In this document: piece after piece, positions 1 through 7,741 of the stretch
Position numbering within the stretch: position 1 is the stretch's first letter
Layout: each line of letters begins with the position of its first letter
Source of the DNA: Dunaliella salina
Taxonomy: Eukaryota; Chlorophyta; Chlorophyceae; Chlamydomonadales; Dunaliellaceae
Assembly: GCA_002284615.2 (NCBI GenBank)
Contig: MU069723.1
Location: 32,372-44,959 of the forward strand
DNA length: 12,588 nucleotides
Reading direction: 5' to 3'
Translations under genes and position numbers: made by a program
Notes under the pieces: generated by a model
Database searches by the model: none
Told to the model about the DNA's origin: nothing
Seen by the model: the letters and a program-made list of their open reading frames with translations, nothing else

Positions 1-452
1 TCTGTCTATCATGGTGTCCCAGATAATAAGGTCAGTAGGGGTGCAGGGGGTTACTGCAAAAGAGTATGCAAGGCTAGGGATTATGGCTGCGCGGACTATG
101 TTTAGTACTTGGCGTGGGGATGCATAGGATGCGTCAAGATTATCTAGCTTGTTTTTGAGGTTAAAAGTCATACGCTGAATCTGGTGCTTCCAGTTAAGGT
201 CCATTGTCATTTGAACTCCCAGATAGAGGAAGGGCTCACCTGATGCAAGGAACTGGGCCTTCTGTCCTTGGATTTCAATTTTCCCCTCAAGCCTTTGATG
301 GAGAGCTTGAGATGGAGTCACTCCATTGTGATTTTTTTCATCCCCGCATGCGACAGAAGAGTTTGGTACAGCCTTCGCGAAATGGGCCCGTACCTGCAGG
401 CAGGGACAGGATGCAGTCGATGACTCTAAGAGTGCGATGCCATGTACATACG
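1..452 (-). mobile_element. LINE (non-LTR) reverse transcriptase, C-terminal fragment
   Basis: The minus strand is open from about 452 to the window edge; a TAA lies just upstream. The first part (about 452-360) is poorly preserved. From about 357 the translation has the look of the end of a LINE reverse transcriptase: HQRLEGKIEIQGQKAQFL, then EPFLYLGVQMTMDLNWKHQ near 245-185 (the YLGV-x-MT-x-x-LNWKHQ block after the RT fingers/palm), then YASPRQVLNIVRAAIIPSLA and AVTPCTPTDLIIWD (thumb-like region). This enzyme would copy element RNA into nicked chromosomal DNA. The catalytic FADD region would lie upstream, right of 452, and is not visible there, so the copy is broken or 5'-truncated. Its C-terminus continues beyond the left edge. 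The family call is from motif memory; the clade was not determined. Confidence 0.75.
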
Positions 453-1050
453 AAGATTAGTCTCACAAGAGCTCAGCCAAGGTTACTTAGCCAGGCATAG
501 GATTGTTGAAAGGAGGCCGGGAAAGAGCTTGCAAGAAGTTCCCTCTAAGATATGAAAATACATGTACTCTTCTTCCACTTTTTTCCTTCACCAATGCTTC
601 TTTTACGCCTCAAGCATCATGATGGGGTGAGCACTGTATGGCTCTTAGTACGCACATGTTTGATGTGTACTCAGATGTGTACTGGATGACAAGCAACACA
701 TGCTCAAGTCATACATGAGCTACACCTCCAGGTATTCCCAAAGACAAGTATCAAATTTCAATGCACATTACATCCTCATGCCCAGCCAAATTCTGGCATG
801 AAACCGTCCAACACAAGATGCTTGTAGCATTGCAACAACAATTGCATCTGCTAAAAGCACAGGGGGATCTCACATGCGTAAGTCCTTAAGGAGGCTACAG
901 AGGCGGCTCTGAAGAAAGAGGCAAAAGCTCATGTGTTACCATTTTAGCCTGCTGCTGGTTTCCCCTAACCTCCATCCAAGGCAAAGCATGCCCATTCAAC
1001 CAACTAAGCCGCCTTGTACGGCAGGTACAGCCTTGTAACCCTTTCCTTTT
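453..1050. other. Stretch with no recognised gene
   Basis: I see no convincing gene here. One short helix-like plus-strand frame at about 880-945 reads KEATEAALKKEAKAH and then meets a stop, with a possible GTGTTA donor before it. It is too short to call. The rest is mixed-composition DNA with no clear repeat. Confidence 0.5.
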
Positions 1051-1763
1051 CTTTCCTTTCCCCCTTGACCATCATCTGAAAAACAGCTGCGTTCATATGC
1101 CTTGACTTTCACACTCCTGCATCGATCCACCCAACACTCATTTGGTATTCCTTCATCTATCCACCCAGTGCCCATTCAAGGCTTGTCATCCAGCACCCCT
1201 CGCTTCCTTCCTGCATCCTTGCGCAAAAAAAGGAAAGGCTCTGCAGTCCAAGTCTGTCCTTTGGCCTTCTTGAAAGGTCACCTGTCCTGGAAGCATGGGC
1301 CCACTACACTCTCCCTCCCCTGCTTCATCTTTGGCAGAGGCCATGCTTGCCTCGTACCCTGTATTATTCCAATTTTTAACATGTCCCAAAGGAGACATGT
1401 CCATTCGCAGGGGCCATGCTTATCTTCATTCCTGTTTTTTCCCTATTTTAAGCATGTCCCAAAGGAGGCTTGTCCATTTGCACGGGCCATGCTTTCAGTG
1501 TATCCTGCATTGATTCAATTGCAAACACGCCCCAAAGGAAGTGTGTCCATTTGCAGGGGCCATGCTCATCTCGTATACTGTTTTGATTTCAAACACGTCC
1601 ACAGTTTGTCCATTTGCAGGGGACATGGTTATTGTCCACTGTTTTGATTCAATTGTCCACTGTTTTGATTCAATTTCTACCACGTTCCAAAGGAGATGTG
1701 TCCATTTGCAGAGACCGTACTTGTCTTGTACCTTGCACTGTTTCAATTCCAAACATCCCTCTG
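1051..1763. repeat. Segmental tandem duplication, copy A
   Basis: The block starting CTTTCCTTTCCCCCTTGACC at 1051 recurs at 1764. Downstream both copies keep the order of recognisable pieces: CTATCCACCCAGTGC, a CAGTCCAAGTCTG / GAGTCCAAGTCTG piece, GAAAGGTCACCTGTCCTG (1272 and 2119), CCCACTACACTCTCCCTCCC, then GCAGAGGCCATGC, which leads into the 73-bp minisatellite. Copy A is about 713 bp. Open frames on either strand here follow the repeat and I do not regard them as genes. Confidence 0.75.
1341..1763. repeat. 73-bp minisatellite array, about six units
   Basis: The unit runs from CCATGCT through TGTCCCAAAGGAG to TGTCCATTTGCAGGGG. CCATGC occurs at 1341, 1414, 1487 and 1560, exactly 73 bp apart. 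The fifth unit follows after 63 bp and a sixth, degenerate one after 92 bp; the fifth contains an internal duplication of TGTCCACTGTTTTGATTCAA (1635-1675). Related units continue at 3656-3835, beyond two insertions in copy B. Confidence 0.85.
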
Positions 1764-2429
1764 CTTTCCTTTCCCCCTTGACCATCACCTGAAGAACTGC
1801 TGCCGTCATGCCTCGACTTTTATATTCATCTATCTACCCAATGCTCATTTCTTATTCCCTCATCTATCCACCCAACACTCATTTCCTTGGCTTTAATTTC
1901 CTTGATTTTCGTACCATTTCACCTAACCACCCAGTGTTCAATTCATATTCCTCCATCTACCCACCCAGTGTTCATTTCATATTCCTTCATCTATCCACCC
2001 AGTGCTCCGCTCGGGGCTCATTGGGTATTTGTCAGCCAGCACTGCTGACTTCCCTGCTGCACCCTTTCGCAAGAAAACAAGGGAGGGCTATGGAGTCCAA
2101 GTCTGCACGCGTGCATTCTTGAAAGGTCACCTGTCCTGAAAATAGAGCCCACTACACTCTCCCTCCCCTTATTCAATCATGTGCAGAGGCCATGCGTGCC
2201 TTATACCCGCTAGATACACGGTGTTTGTCGAGCGACGTGCACGCTCGGTGCCGAGTGTTTACGCTCGGCACCGAGCGTGCACTAGCTCGACAAACACAGC
2301 GTATATTTAGGGGTATAATGGGTTGCCGAGCGTGCACTAAGTGTGAACAAAAGCGTCGCAGGGGTTGACCAGTGCACGCTCGGCAACCCATTATACCCTG
2401 CATTTTTCCATTTTTGAAAATGCCTTAAA
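1764..2429. repeat. Segmental tandem duplication, copy B (interrupted)
   Basis: Second copy of the 1051-1763 block, with an extra run of CTATCCACCCAGTG-type sub-repeats at about 1860-2005. Its minisatellite part starts at about 2190, is broken by the hairpin insertion 2201-2398, resumes at 2399-2429, is broken again by the TIR element 2430-3655, and resumes at 3656. Confidence 0.7.
2201..2398. mobile_element. Nested-hairpin (foldback or MITE-like) insertion
   Basis: Arms 2201-2255 and 2264-2318 are near-perfect inverted repeats (35 bp against 34 bp around an 8-base loop, then about 20 bp of imperfect pairing outward). The right arm ends in a 28-bp segment (2311-2338) that is perfectly inverted again at 2371-2398, so two hairpins compete for one strand. 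The module CCGAGCGTGCACT recurs four times in both orientations. TTATACCC occurs at both ends (2201-2208 and 2391-2398). Removing the DNA between these copies restores a 73-bp minisatellite unit matching 1331-1395. The 8-bp direct repeat may be a target-site duplication, as hAT elements make, but it is also part of the palindrome. No coding capacity. Confidence 0.75.
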
Positions 2430-3655
2430 GGTCAGCCCCCCAATCCCTGCGTGATATCCTGCCTATTGCCAACCAGGGCACCTCTGCCACTTCTGAGCAC
2501 ACCACCTGAAAACTAGTTAAAAAAGCAACTTTTTAATGCTGAGCTGGTCCCATTCGATAAACTATGCTGTGAGCAAAGTCTGCATGTTTGCGTGCTCATC
2601 CAGCAAAACTCACCCCCTGTGTGCCCTAACCCTCCAGCTGCACCCCCAAGCCTGCAGGTGGACCCCAGGATGGTCCCTGAGTGCACTGGTGGCCACCTGA
2701 TGCGAGCTGATGGGGGGCTGTCCTGGGATGGCTCCAAAGCCAGTCGAGAGGAGTGATGACGACAGGGAACGGCTTTCTATTAATATTTAATGAAATTCAG
2801 GCACTTCAGCGGAGTGTTGGGACGGGTCCCGGATTTCAAACGCTTATACCTTTCAAATCTCCGCTGGCAGGCAGTCATGTCAGATAAAAGGAACTGTTTT
2901 GATTTCATTTTGAAGGGACTCATGCGAAGGCTTTTCGCGGACAGGCTCAAAAATTTAAAGAATTCTTGGACGAATCCAAGATTTGGCTCGCATTACATTG
3001 CGTTAAATATCATCAAAAGCATGTTGACTCCCTCGGATGAGTTCCCACAAGCAAGAACTTGGGAGGAATTAGCTCCAGCAACTTTAAGGAGCACAACAGC
3101 TCCTCCCTGGCGCCCATCTTCACAGCCCGCGGCGTCAGTGTTGATGGTGACAACCCCAGGCATCATCCAGGACAAACAGCGGGTGCGGAGATGGCCTATC
3201 GGGGTTTGGCCAGACCTCCGTGCTTATGCGTGCTTGTCCGTGCGATGGAAATCCGACGAGCCTCAGGGGTCCCCTCAACAACCCAAAATCACTTTCAATA
3301 TTACCAGCAGGCTGCCCAAACACTCGCTGCTGCAGTTTGGGCCTGAGCAAGGTCCCTCAGAAAATGGCCATTCCCAGGGGTGACCGAGAAGTGCAGGTAT
3401 GGGGAACACCTTATGCTCCTTAATTGCAAAAATATTAATAGAAAAACATTTGCCGCCTCAAAACTTGCACTGGTGTGCCCAAATGAAAGAAATGCATGTT
3501 TTTGATGCACAGAGCCCCACCTGAGCCAACCCAGGTGTCCCCAACATGCTAAACTAGCCCTTGACCTCAAATAAGCAATCCCTCATACTCAGAAGTGGGT
3601 AAAACATGTCCGGCAGGATATCATCCATTTTTGGCATAGGATTGGGGGGCTGACC
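2430..3655. mobile_element. TIR DNA-transposon-like element, about 1.2 kb
   Basis: The ends are a perfect 17-bp inverted repeat, GGTCAGCCCCCCAATCC (2430-2446) and its complement (3639-3655). Further inverted matches lie inside in the same order: GATATCCTGCC (2453-2463 / 3612-3622), CCACTTCTGAG (2487-2497 / 3588-3598), CTAGTT (2513-2518 / 3552-3557) and TTTCTATTAATATTT (2774-2788 / 3430-3444), so the arms are long and eroded. AAA flanks both ends, a possible short target duplication. Excising the element joins TGCCTTAAAG to AGGACAAGTACATTC, matching the minisatellite (TGTCCCAAAGGAGACATGTC). It carries one 197-residue frame of unknown nature and no transposase that I recognise, so it is probably non-autonomous. 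Superfamily not assigned. Confidence 0.75.
2790..3383 (+). CDS. Hypothetical 197-residue frame inside the TIR element
   Basis: This is the longest open frame in the window and lies wholly inside the TIR element. Residues 1-80 are basic and mixed (for example LKGLMRRLFADRLKNLKNSW at about 42-61); residues 90-197 are rich in Pro, Ser and Gln. I see no DDE/D motif, zinc finger, signal peptide or membrane span. It could be the remains of an element-encoded protein or a chance frame; two other frames overlap it at 3059-3420. The ATG chosen is simply the first one. Confidence 0.25.
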   Translation: MKFRHFSGVLGRVPDFKRLYLSNLRWQAVMSDKRNCFDFILKGLMRRLFADRLKNLKNSWTNPRFGSHYIALNIIKSMLTPSDEFPQARTWEELAPATLRSTTAPPWRPSSQPAASVLMVTTPGIIQDKQRVRRWPIGVWPDLRAYACLSVRWKSDEPQGSPQQPKITFNITSRLPKHSLLQFGPEQGPSENGHSQG

Positions 3656-3835
3656 AAAGAGGACAAGTACATTCCCATAAACGAGATTCGCCTTGTATCC
3701 TGTAATGATTCAATCTCAAAAACGTCCCAAAGGAGATGCGTCCATGCACAGGGGCCTCATCTTGTATCCAGTATTGATTCAATTTCAAACATGCCTCAGA
3801 GAAGATGCGTCCATTCTGCGCAATGCAAAAAGAAA
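3656..3835. repeat. 73-bp minisatellite, continuation of copy B
   Basis: About two and a half units of the 1341-1763 family in the same orientation: CTTGTATCCTGTAATGATTC, CGTCCCAAAGGAGATGCGTC, CTTGTATCCAGTATTGATTC, TTTCAAACATGCC. This is the distal part of the array split by the TIR element. The minus-strand open frame over it is a by-product of the repeat. Confidence 0.8.
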
Positions 3836-3893
3836 CAACACATCTCTTTGATGATCCATCAAACATGGGGTAGAAGCCTCCAGACTGACTTAC

Positions 3894-3962
3894 GCATGCT
3901 GCTACAAAGGCATCCCTTCCGACCATTTGTGATCGGTTTACAAAGAGGAAAAGTGCCATCAC
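3894..3962 (-). CDS. Candidate exon, 23 residues, unknown protein
   Basis: Read on the minus strand, an AG acceptor (TTCAAG) precedes 69 nt encoding VMALFLFVNRSQMVGRDAF and VAAC. A strong GTAAGT donor follows at 3893-3888. The exon starts and ends in phase 0 and fits the candidate exon at 4015-4113 across a 48-nt gap. No family recognised. The frame stays open past the donor for some distance, so an unspliced reading is also possible. Confidence 0.3.
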
Positions 3963-4014
3963 CTTGAATGTACTACCTTTCAGCCCAGAGAGACACCACA
4001 GGTGCCTTAACTAC

Positions 4015-4113
4015 CCTGCTTCGGGCACCAAAATCCAGGGCGATGAGCACATCACCAGGATCCTGCTTCTTTTTCAACTCTTTCCCATTTTGGACATTGG
4101 TAAGGTCCGACAT
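4015..4113 (-). CDS. Candidate first exon, 33 residues, unknown protein
   Basis: An ATG at 4113-4111 (minus) opens a frame MSDLTNVQNGKELKKKQDPG, then DVLIALDFGARSR, followed by a GTAGTT donor at 4014. Without splicing it ends at a TAG at 3975-3973 after 46 residues. Splicing to 3962 keeps phase 0. The composition (Lys-rich stretch, then hydrophobic LIALDFGA) looks protein-like. Family unknown. The AT-rich inverted repeat lies directly upstream. Confidence 0.3.
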
Positions 4114-4120
4114 GCCAATG

Positions 4121-4256
4121 TAATATTACCATTACAGTAATATTACAGTAATATTGCCTGACCCTCGACGTAATAACAATTTTGCAGACGAGTAATGTAA
4201 TATTATCTACTATTATTACTGTACTGTAATATTACTGTAATATTACTGTAATATCA
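4121..4256. repeat. AT-rich inverted repeat of ACTGTAATATT units
   Basis: The 25-base arms 4131-4155 and 4228-4252 are perfect reverse complements, separated by 72 bases. Each is built from ACTGTAATATT or its complement. The arms are themselves internally palindromic (GTAATATTAC), so cruciform or hairpin formation is likely. TAATATTAC matches the geminivirus origin nonamer, but here it arises from the short repeat. Confidence 0.8.
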
Positions 4257-4314
4257 GATTTTGAAAAAGTAATATGACATGTCTCACCGTAGGTATTGGT
4301 AAACATGGGATTTT

Positions 4315-4825
4315 CGCAGAGGTGGGCAACGGGCCCAAATTCCTGAAAATGTTCTTTCCCGCCTATTTTTCCAAATCTGACCAGGCTAACCATTATAATA
4401 CACAATTAAAAAAACACCAAAAAAATGATGAAAATTGGTTGACCCCAGATCACTCTCCTGGCCTCAGATCGCCCTAAAATGGCCCACAGCTCCACCCTGG
4501 GACCATTTTCACCCCCAAAATATTTTTTTTCATAACCCTTATATGATATGCTAATATCCTGCATATTCAAAAGTGGGAATGAAGGAGGACAAAAAATTGA
4601 CCTTTTTGGCACTCCTAGTGCTGGATTTTCTCTAAGGGAAATGGCTGAAATTCAGTATCTGACCAACCACTGGGTATTTTCACTCCATTTTTCTGCAATG
4701 ATATTTTTTTGATTCACGGACACCAAATCATAAAAAACCACCCAATTCAGTACAGTGGCTGGTCAGATGTGGGCAGCTGGGTGTCAAAAAGTAGGGTTCA
4801 CGCCGCGGCCAATTAGGCAGGTTGC
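4315..4825 (+). mobile_element. Dispersed diverged element, copy 1
   Basis: Matches 11315-10760 on the other strand over its length: GAGGTGGGCAAC, TTCTTTCCC, AACCATTATAATACAC, CACTCTCCTGGCCTCAGATC, CACAGCTCCACCCTGGG, GGAAATGGCTGAAATTCAG, then GTCAAAAAGTAGGGTTCACG. The middle keeps a shared reading frame: SLREMAEIQYLTNHW here against SPREVAEILCLTKNC in copy 2. The end holds GGTTCACGCC (GGTTCATGCC in copy 2), which resembles a pol III B box, so a SINE-like end is possible. A 16-bp inverted repeat (4657-4672 / 4753-4768, one mismatch) lies inside. Family unknown. Confidence 0.6.
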
Positions 4826-4914
4826 CCCCAACTTGCAAGTTTCAAGCTCAAGTGCGTTGAAAAGCATGAGCTACACTTTAAACCTAAGTTCGCTTGCAAG
4901 TTGGGGACAACTTG
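4821..4914. repeat. Inverted repeat with 19-bp arms
   Basis: GTTGCCCCCAACTTGCAAG (4821-4839) and its near-perfect complement CTTGCAAGTTGGGGACAAC (4893-4911) match at 18 of 19 positions around a loop of about 53 bases. GTTCAC recurs in inverted form outside the arms (4798 and 4918 regions). This could be a tiny MITE or a structured end of the adjoining element; no clear target duplication was seen. Confidence 0.6.
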
Positions 4915-4924
4915 CTCGGTGAAC

Positions 4925-5640
4925 ATTTCAAAAGAACCCCTTTTTGAGGCCTTCGCTGCCCACCTCTCGGGTTTTTGGCAAACAGATCAAAGAGTGGAGA
5001 GTGATCCAGAACTTGCAGATTTTGAGTGAAGACTTAACCATTTCTGTAAAACAGGAAATGGCTGCACAAAGAGTCCCAGGGACGGCGCAGCCAGGCAAGC
5101 GCAGGAAAAAGTTTCCTTAAGCCCTCCCCTTTCTCCCTGTAAAAGGCCCAACAACATCCCTTGCTGCAAATAAGGCCCAATAACATCCCTTGCTGCAACC
5201 CCCCTGCCTTTTCCAGCCTTCTCCTCCTTTCCAAGGGCAGAGACAGAGGAAAGGTGGATCAAGGGGTCGATCAGAGCATTTCTAAAACAAGGACGTCGGA
5301 GGAATGAATAAGTGCACTGTCTCTTGCCAATTTGGACACTAAAACTCTTAAGGACCAGGGTGGTTTCAATGCTGGGTCGTACTCCTCAGCAACCAGTTTG
5401 ACCCTCTGAACGCATTGTCTACCCAGCTTGTCCTGCTGCTTTGCCCCCTTTTCTATCTTTGCCGCAATCTGGACTATTCAAGGGTTGTGGCATGCTTATG
5501 CGCCTGTAAACCCCCTGTGCAAAATGCCCAACCACTGCAACTGGCCTTGCCAAAGCATACAGGTTGCGCATCTCCACGTACTGTGTTGTTGTCTAGGACA
5601 TGGAAGTTTGACCGTACTAGCCTAAACTCCGTGCGTAAAA
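4925..5640. other. Stretch with no recognised gene
   Basis: Open frames of 60-91 residues occur on both strands but none looks conserved. The one clear structure is a perfect-phase two-copy tandem repeat of 29 bp at 5143-5200 (AAGGCCCAACAACATCCC / AAGGCCCAATAACATCCC, then TTGCTGCAA). Confidence 0.5.
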
Positions 5641-5656
5641 CAATCTTTCCCATAGC

Positions 5657-5755
5657 CAGCAAGCTAGAAAGCGCCTCACCATGAAGGATTTAGTCAGCAA
5701 GCTAGAAAGCGCCTCACTAGAAAGTGCTCAGCCAGCGAGCTAGAAAGCACCAAAA
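5657..5755. repeat. 38-bp tandem repeat, three units
   Basis: CAGCAAGCTAGAAAGCGCC starts at 5657 and 5695 and recurs as CAGCGAGCTAGAAAGCACC at 5733. The spacing is 38 bp each time. No coding value seen. Confidence 0.7.
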
Positions 5756-5811
5756 AAGTGTTGCCTTTAATCCTCACATCGTATGTTTTTTTCTCACCGA
5801 AGTATAGAGAG

Positions 5812-6570
5812 ACCCAACTTACTTGGTAATCCTGCAGGCACAGCTTGTCCGCATGCCTATGTGACTTGCATGAATAAGACATGATTAGACATATATGACC
5901 CACCTTGCTTGGTAGGCCCGCAAGCACAGCTTGTCTGCTTGCTCTTGGTTCTTGCATGAATAAGACATTAATATGGCATTGAACATAAGGCACGAATGAG
6001 ACAAAACATACATAATAAGACATAAACAAGACTTACCTTGCTTGGTAAGCCCGCAGGCACAGCCTTTCTGCATGCCCTCGTCAATTGCATGAACAAGACA
6101 TAAGTATGACTTTGGACATAACACATCGATAGGTCACAATGCTTGGACAAGACAAAATCAGGACCCACCTTGTCTGGTAAGCCCGCAGGCTCAGCTTGTT
6201 TGCATGCGCTCGTAACTTGATAAATAAGACATCAATGCGGCATAAGCCATAATATTATCATACTATACTACTATGTGGCATAAGACATAATATTACTATA
6301 CTATAACATAACTTGCATACTTGCTTATGTAAGACCCACTTTGCTTGGTAAGCCCGTAGACACAGCCTGTCCACATGCCCTTGTAACTAGCATTAATAAG
6401 ACACACATGACACATATGACACACATTAAAATAAGACACAGAGACGTAAATTCATAAAGAAGACATAAGACGGATAAACAAAGACGTAAATGAGACCCAC
6501 CTTGCTTGATAAGCCCGCAGGCACAACTTGTCCGCATGCACAATGGCATCTCTGTCATCCATGCCACTGC
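5812..6570 (-). CDS. Tandem array of six exon-like units with splice donors
   Basis: Minus strand, first to last: units with donor boundaries near 6500, 6339, 6168, 6036, 5903 and 5817 (spacing 86-171 bp). The best unit (6501-6570, 70 nt) has a CAG acceptor, encodes SGMDDRDAIVHADKL and CLRAYQA, and ends at GTGGGT. The others keep a core of the form HADKLCLRAYQA followed by GTGGGT, GTAAGT or a decayed donor. Differences in the core are often synonymous (CTG/TTG, GCT/GCC, TGC/TGT, TAT/TAC). The last unit (5812-5850) and the third have amino-acid changes and look worn. DNA between the cores is AT-rich (ATAAGACATAA motifs) and diverged. I read this as a repeatedly duplicated exon with intron flanks, some copies decayed. 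Protein family not recognised. Confidence 0.45.
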
Positions 6571-6705
6571 CTGCCGACGGAGTACAGACAATGCACGCGT
6601 ACGAACCAAACTTACAAAATTTGATTAGGAAAAGGGAAGGCGAAGGTAGGGAAAGCAAACGAATTTCATTTGCTGGTTTCTGATTGGTTCTGGAGGCATC
6701 AAAGC

Positions 6706-6873
6706 TTAATTACTTCTTGCACCAGACCAGTGTTTCTCTTTTGGTTTGAAACCTTGATTCACACCACACCAAAATATGCCCATATCTGAAAGCTTGATTT
6801 TGTTACTGCTCAAGTGCCTCTGGCCCGCCGGGAGGCCTGCAGCCTCCCAGCTAATCACTTTGCCGTATGACTT
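6706..6873 (-). CDS. Candidate terminal exon, 55 residues, unknown protein
   Basis: After CCCCTGCAG (acceptor-like) the minus strand reads KSYGKVISWEAAGLPAGQRH, then LSSNKIKLSDMGIFWCGVNQ, then GFKPKEKHWSGARSN and a TAA at 6706. The composition is balanced and protein-like. It follows the candidate exon at 6905-7051 in phase 0, but the gap is only 31 nt, too short for a usual intron, so a small frameshift in a pseudogene is an equal explanation. A GTTTCA could also be a donor after CGVNQ. Family unknown. Confidence 0.35.
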   Translation of the reverse strand, partial: KSYGKVISWEAAGLPAGQRHLSSNKIKLSDMGIFWCGVNQGFKPKEKHWSGARSN

Positions 6874-6904
6874 CTGCAGGGGACCATGCAAAACACAGCC
6901 TTAC

Positions 6905-7051
6905 AATCTTTGAATATCTGCACACATACCAAAAAAGCTTTGTTGCCTTTAAATTGCCAAAGTCTCTGGGTCTGATCGGTTCTTGCTCACAGACAATCAA
7001 CCTGTCTCCTTGCTTAGCTACCCAGTCCATCACGCCCATGCTTGCTTGCAC
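6905..7051 (-). CDS. Candidate exon, 49 residues, unknown protein
   Basis: A CTAG acceptor (7055-7052) precedes VQASMGVMDWVAKQGDRL, IVCEQEPIRPRDFGN and LKATKLFWYVCRYSKI. Two donor-like sites follow: GTATGT (6929) and GTAAGG (6904). It shares a frame with the segments at 7142-7291 and 7295-7501; only three stops fall in about 217 codons between 7501 and 6851. Either these are exons with introns read through, or one ageing open frame. No domain recognised. Confidence 0.35.
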
Positions 7052-7141
7052 CTAGCCATTTGGAAATGGCTGGCGGGTTGGAAAACAAAGCAGCGCAGTA
7101 ATCCTTGCTCTTGAAAGCCTGTGCGCATGCTGTGGCCCTCA

Positions 7142-7291
7142 ACGTGCAAAGAGGGCCTTGTGCTTGTTGCCTTGCTCTTTCACTCTCACATTCACATTCT
7201 GTGCTCTGCACTGAAAGCTAATCTTGCATAGGATGCACTGCGCCATGTACTCATTGTTGGCATCAAGACCAACGTCTTCAGCGGATTTCAG
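7142..7291 (-). CDS. Candidate coding segment with CxxC pair
   Basis: An open segment of 50 codons between two TGA stops: LKSAEDVGLDANNEYMAQ, CILCKISFQCRAQNV, NVRVKEQGNKHKALFAR. The spacing C-x2-C ... N-x4-6 ... K-x-H resembles single-finger BED or C2H2-type zinc fingers found in transposases and nucleic-acid-binding proteins, but the second histidine is missing, so this is only a resemblance. GTGAAT and GTGAGA within the segment could be donors. Confidence 0.25.
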
Positions 7292-7294
7292 TCA

Positions 7295-7501
7295 ATGCTT
7301 TTGCAGGGGACAGTGTGGGGGCTCATGCCAGTCTGCCTGGAACTTGTTTGTGACACTGAGTGGCAAGTCTGGCTTGTGATCGCCATCACACTTCCCCTTC
7401 TCCACTCTTTTCCTGATGTCCTTCTCGCTCATTGGAAAAGAAATTGTAAATTGGGCTGGACTCAAAATTGAGAATTGGCGCTTCGACCCCCTTTTCACCA
7501 A
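7295..7501 (-). CDS. Candidate coding segment, Lys/Asp-rich
   Basis: An open segment of 69 codons ending in TGA: after about 24 residues it reads MSEKDIRKRVEKGKCDGDHK, then PDLPLSVTNKFQADWHEPPH. A second frame over the 5' half (about 7530-7440) is equally protein-like (EKGVEAPILNFESSPIYNF), which hints at a frameshift or a missed splice. Family not recognised. Confidence 0.25.
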
Positions 7502-7741
7502 AGTCCCTCAAGGCCCCAGATTCTCAATTTGATGTCTTCCGAAGATCACCAGAATTCCCAATCTAATATTTTAAGACATAATACATTGCAAAAAAAAGAA
7601 ACATCGCACCAGACGACCACAAATGAAGGAAGGCCTTCATCGTCTGCCCTCTTGCCAGTGACTGGCTAGCTCCAGGCCATTTAGCAACACGACCACAGCC
7701 CCATTCGGAGGTGCCCAAACCAAGTATGCATGCAGCTATAC

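Noticed and set aside
1102..1647. A 181-residue plus-strand frame
   Set aside because: It spans the duplicated block and 73-bp units; 73 is not a multiple of three, so the repeats are read in shifting frames, which does not fit a selected protein.
2201..2398. CRISPR-like array from the four CCGAGCGTGCAC copies
   Set aside because: The copies are in alternating orientation and form hairpins, and spacing is irregular; this is a palindromic insertion.
4121..4256. Geminivirus-like replication origin (TAATATTAC)
   Set aside because: The nonamer is a by-product of a short AT repeat, is not in a GC-rich stem-loop, and no Rep gene is present.
4987..5262. A 91-residue minus-strand frame
   Set aside because: It includes a 29-bp tandem repeat read in two frames and has no motif or splice support.
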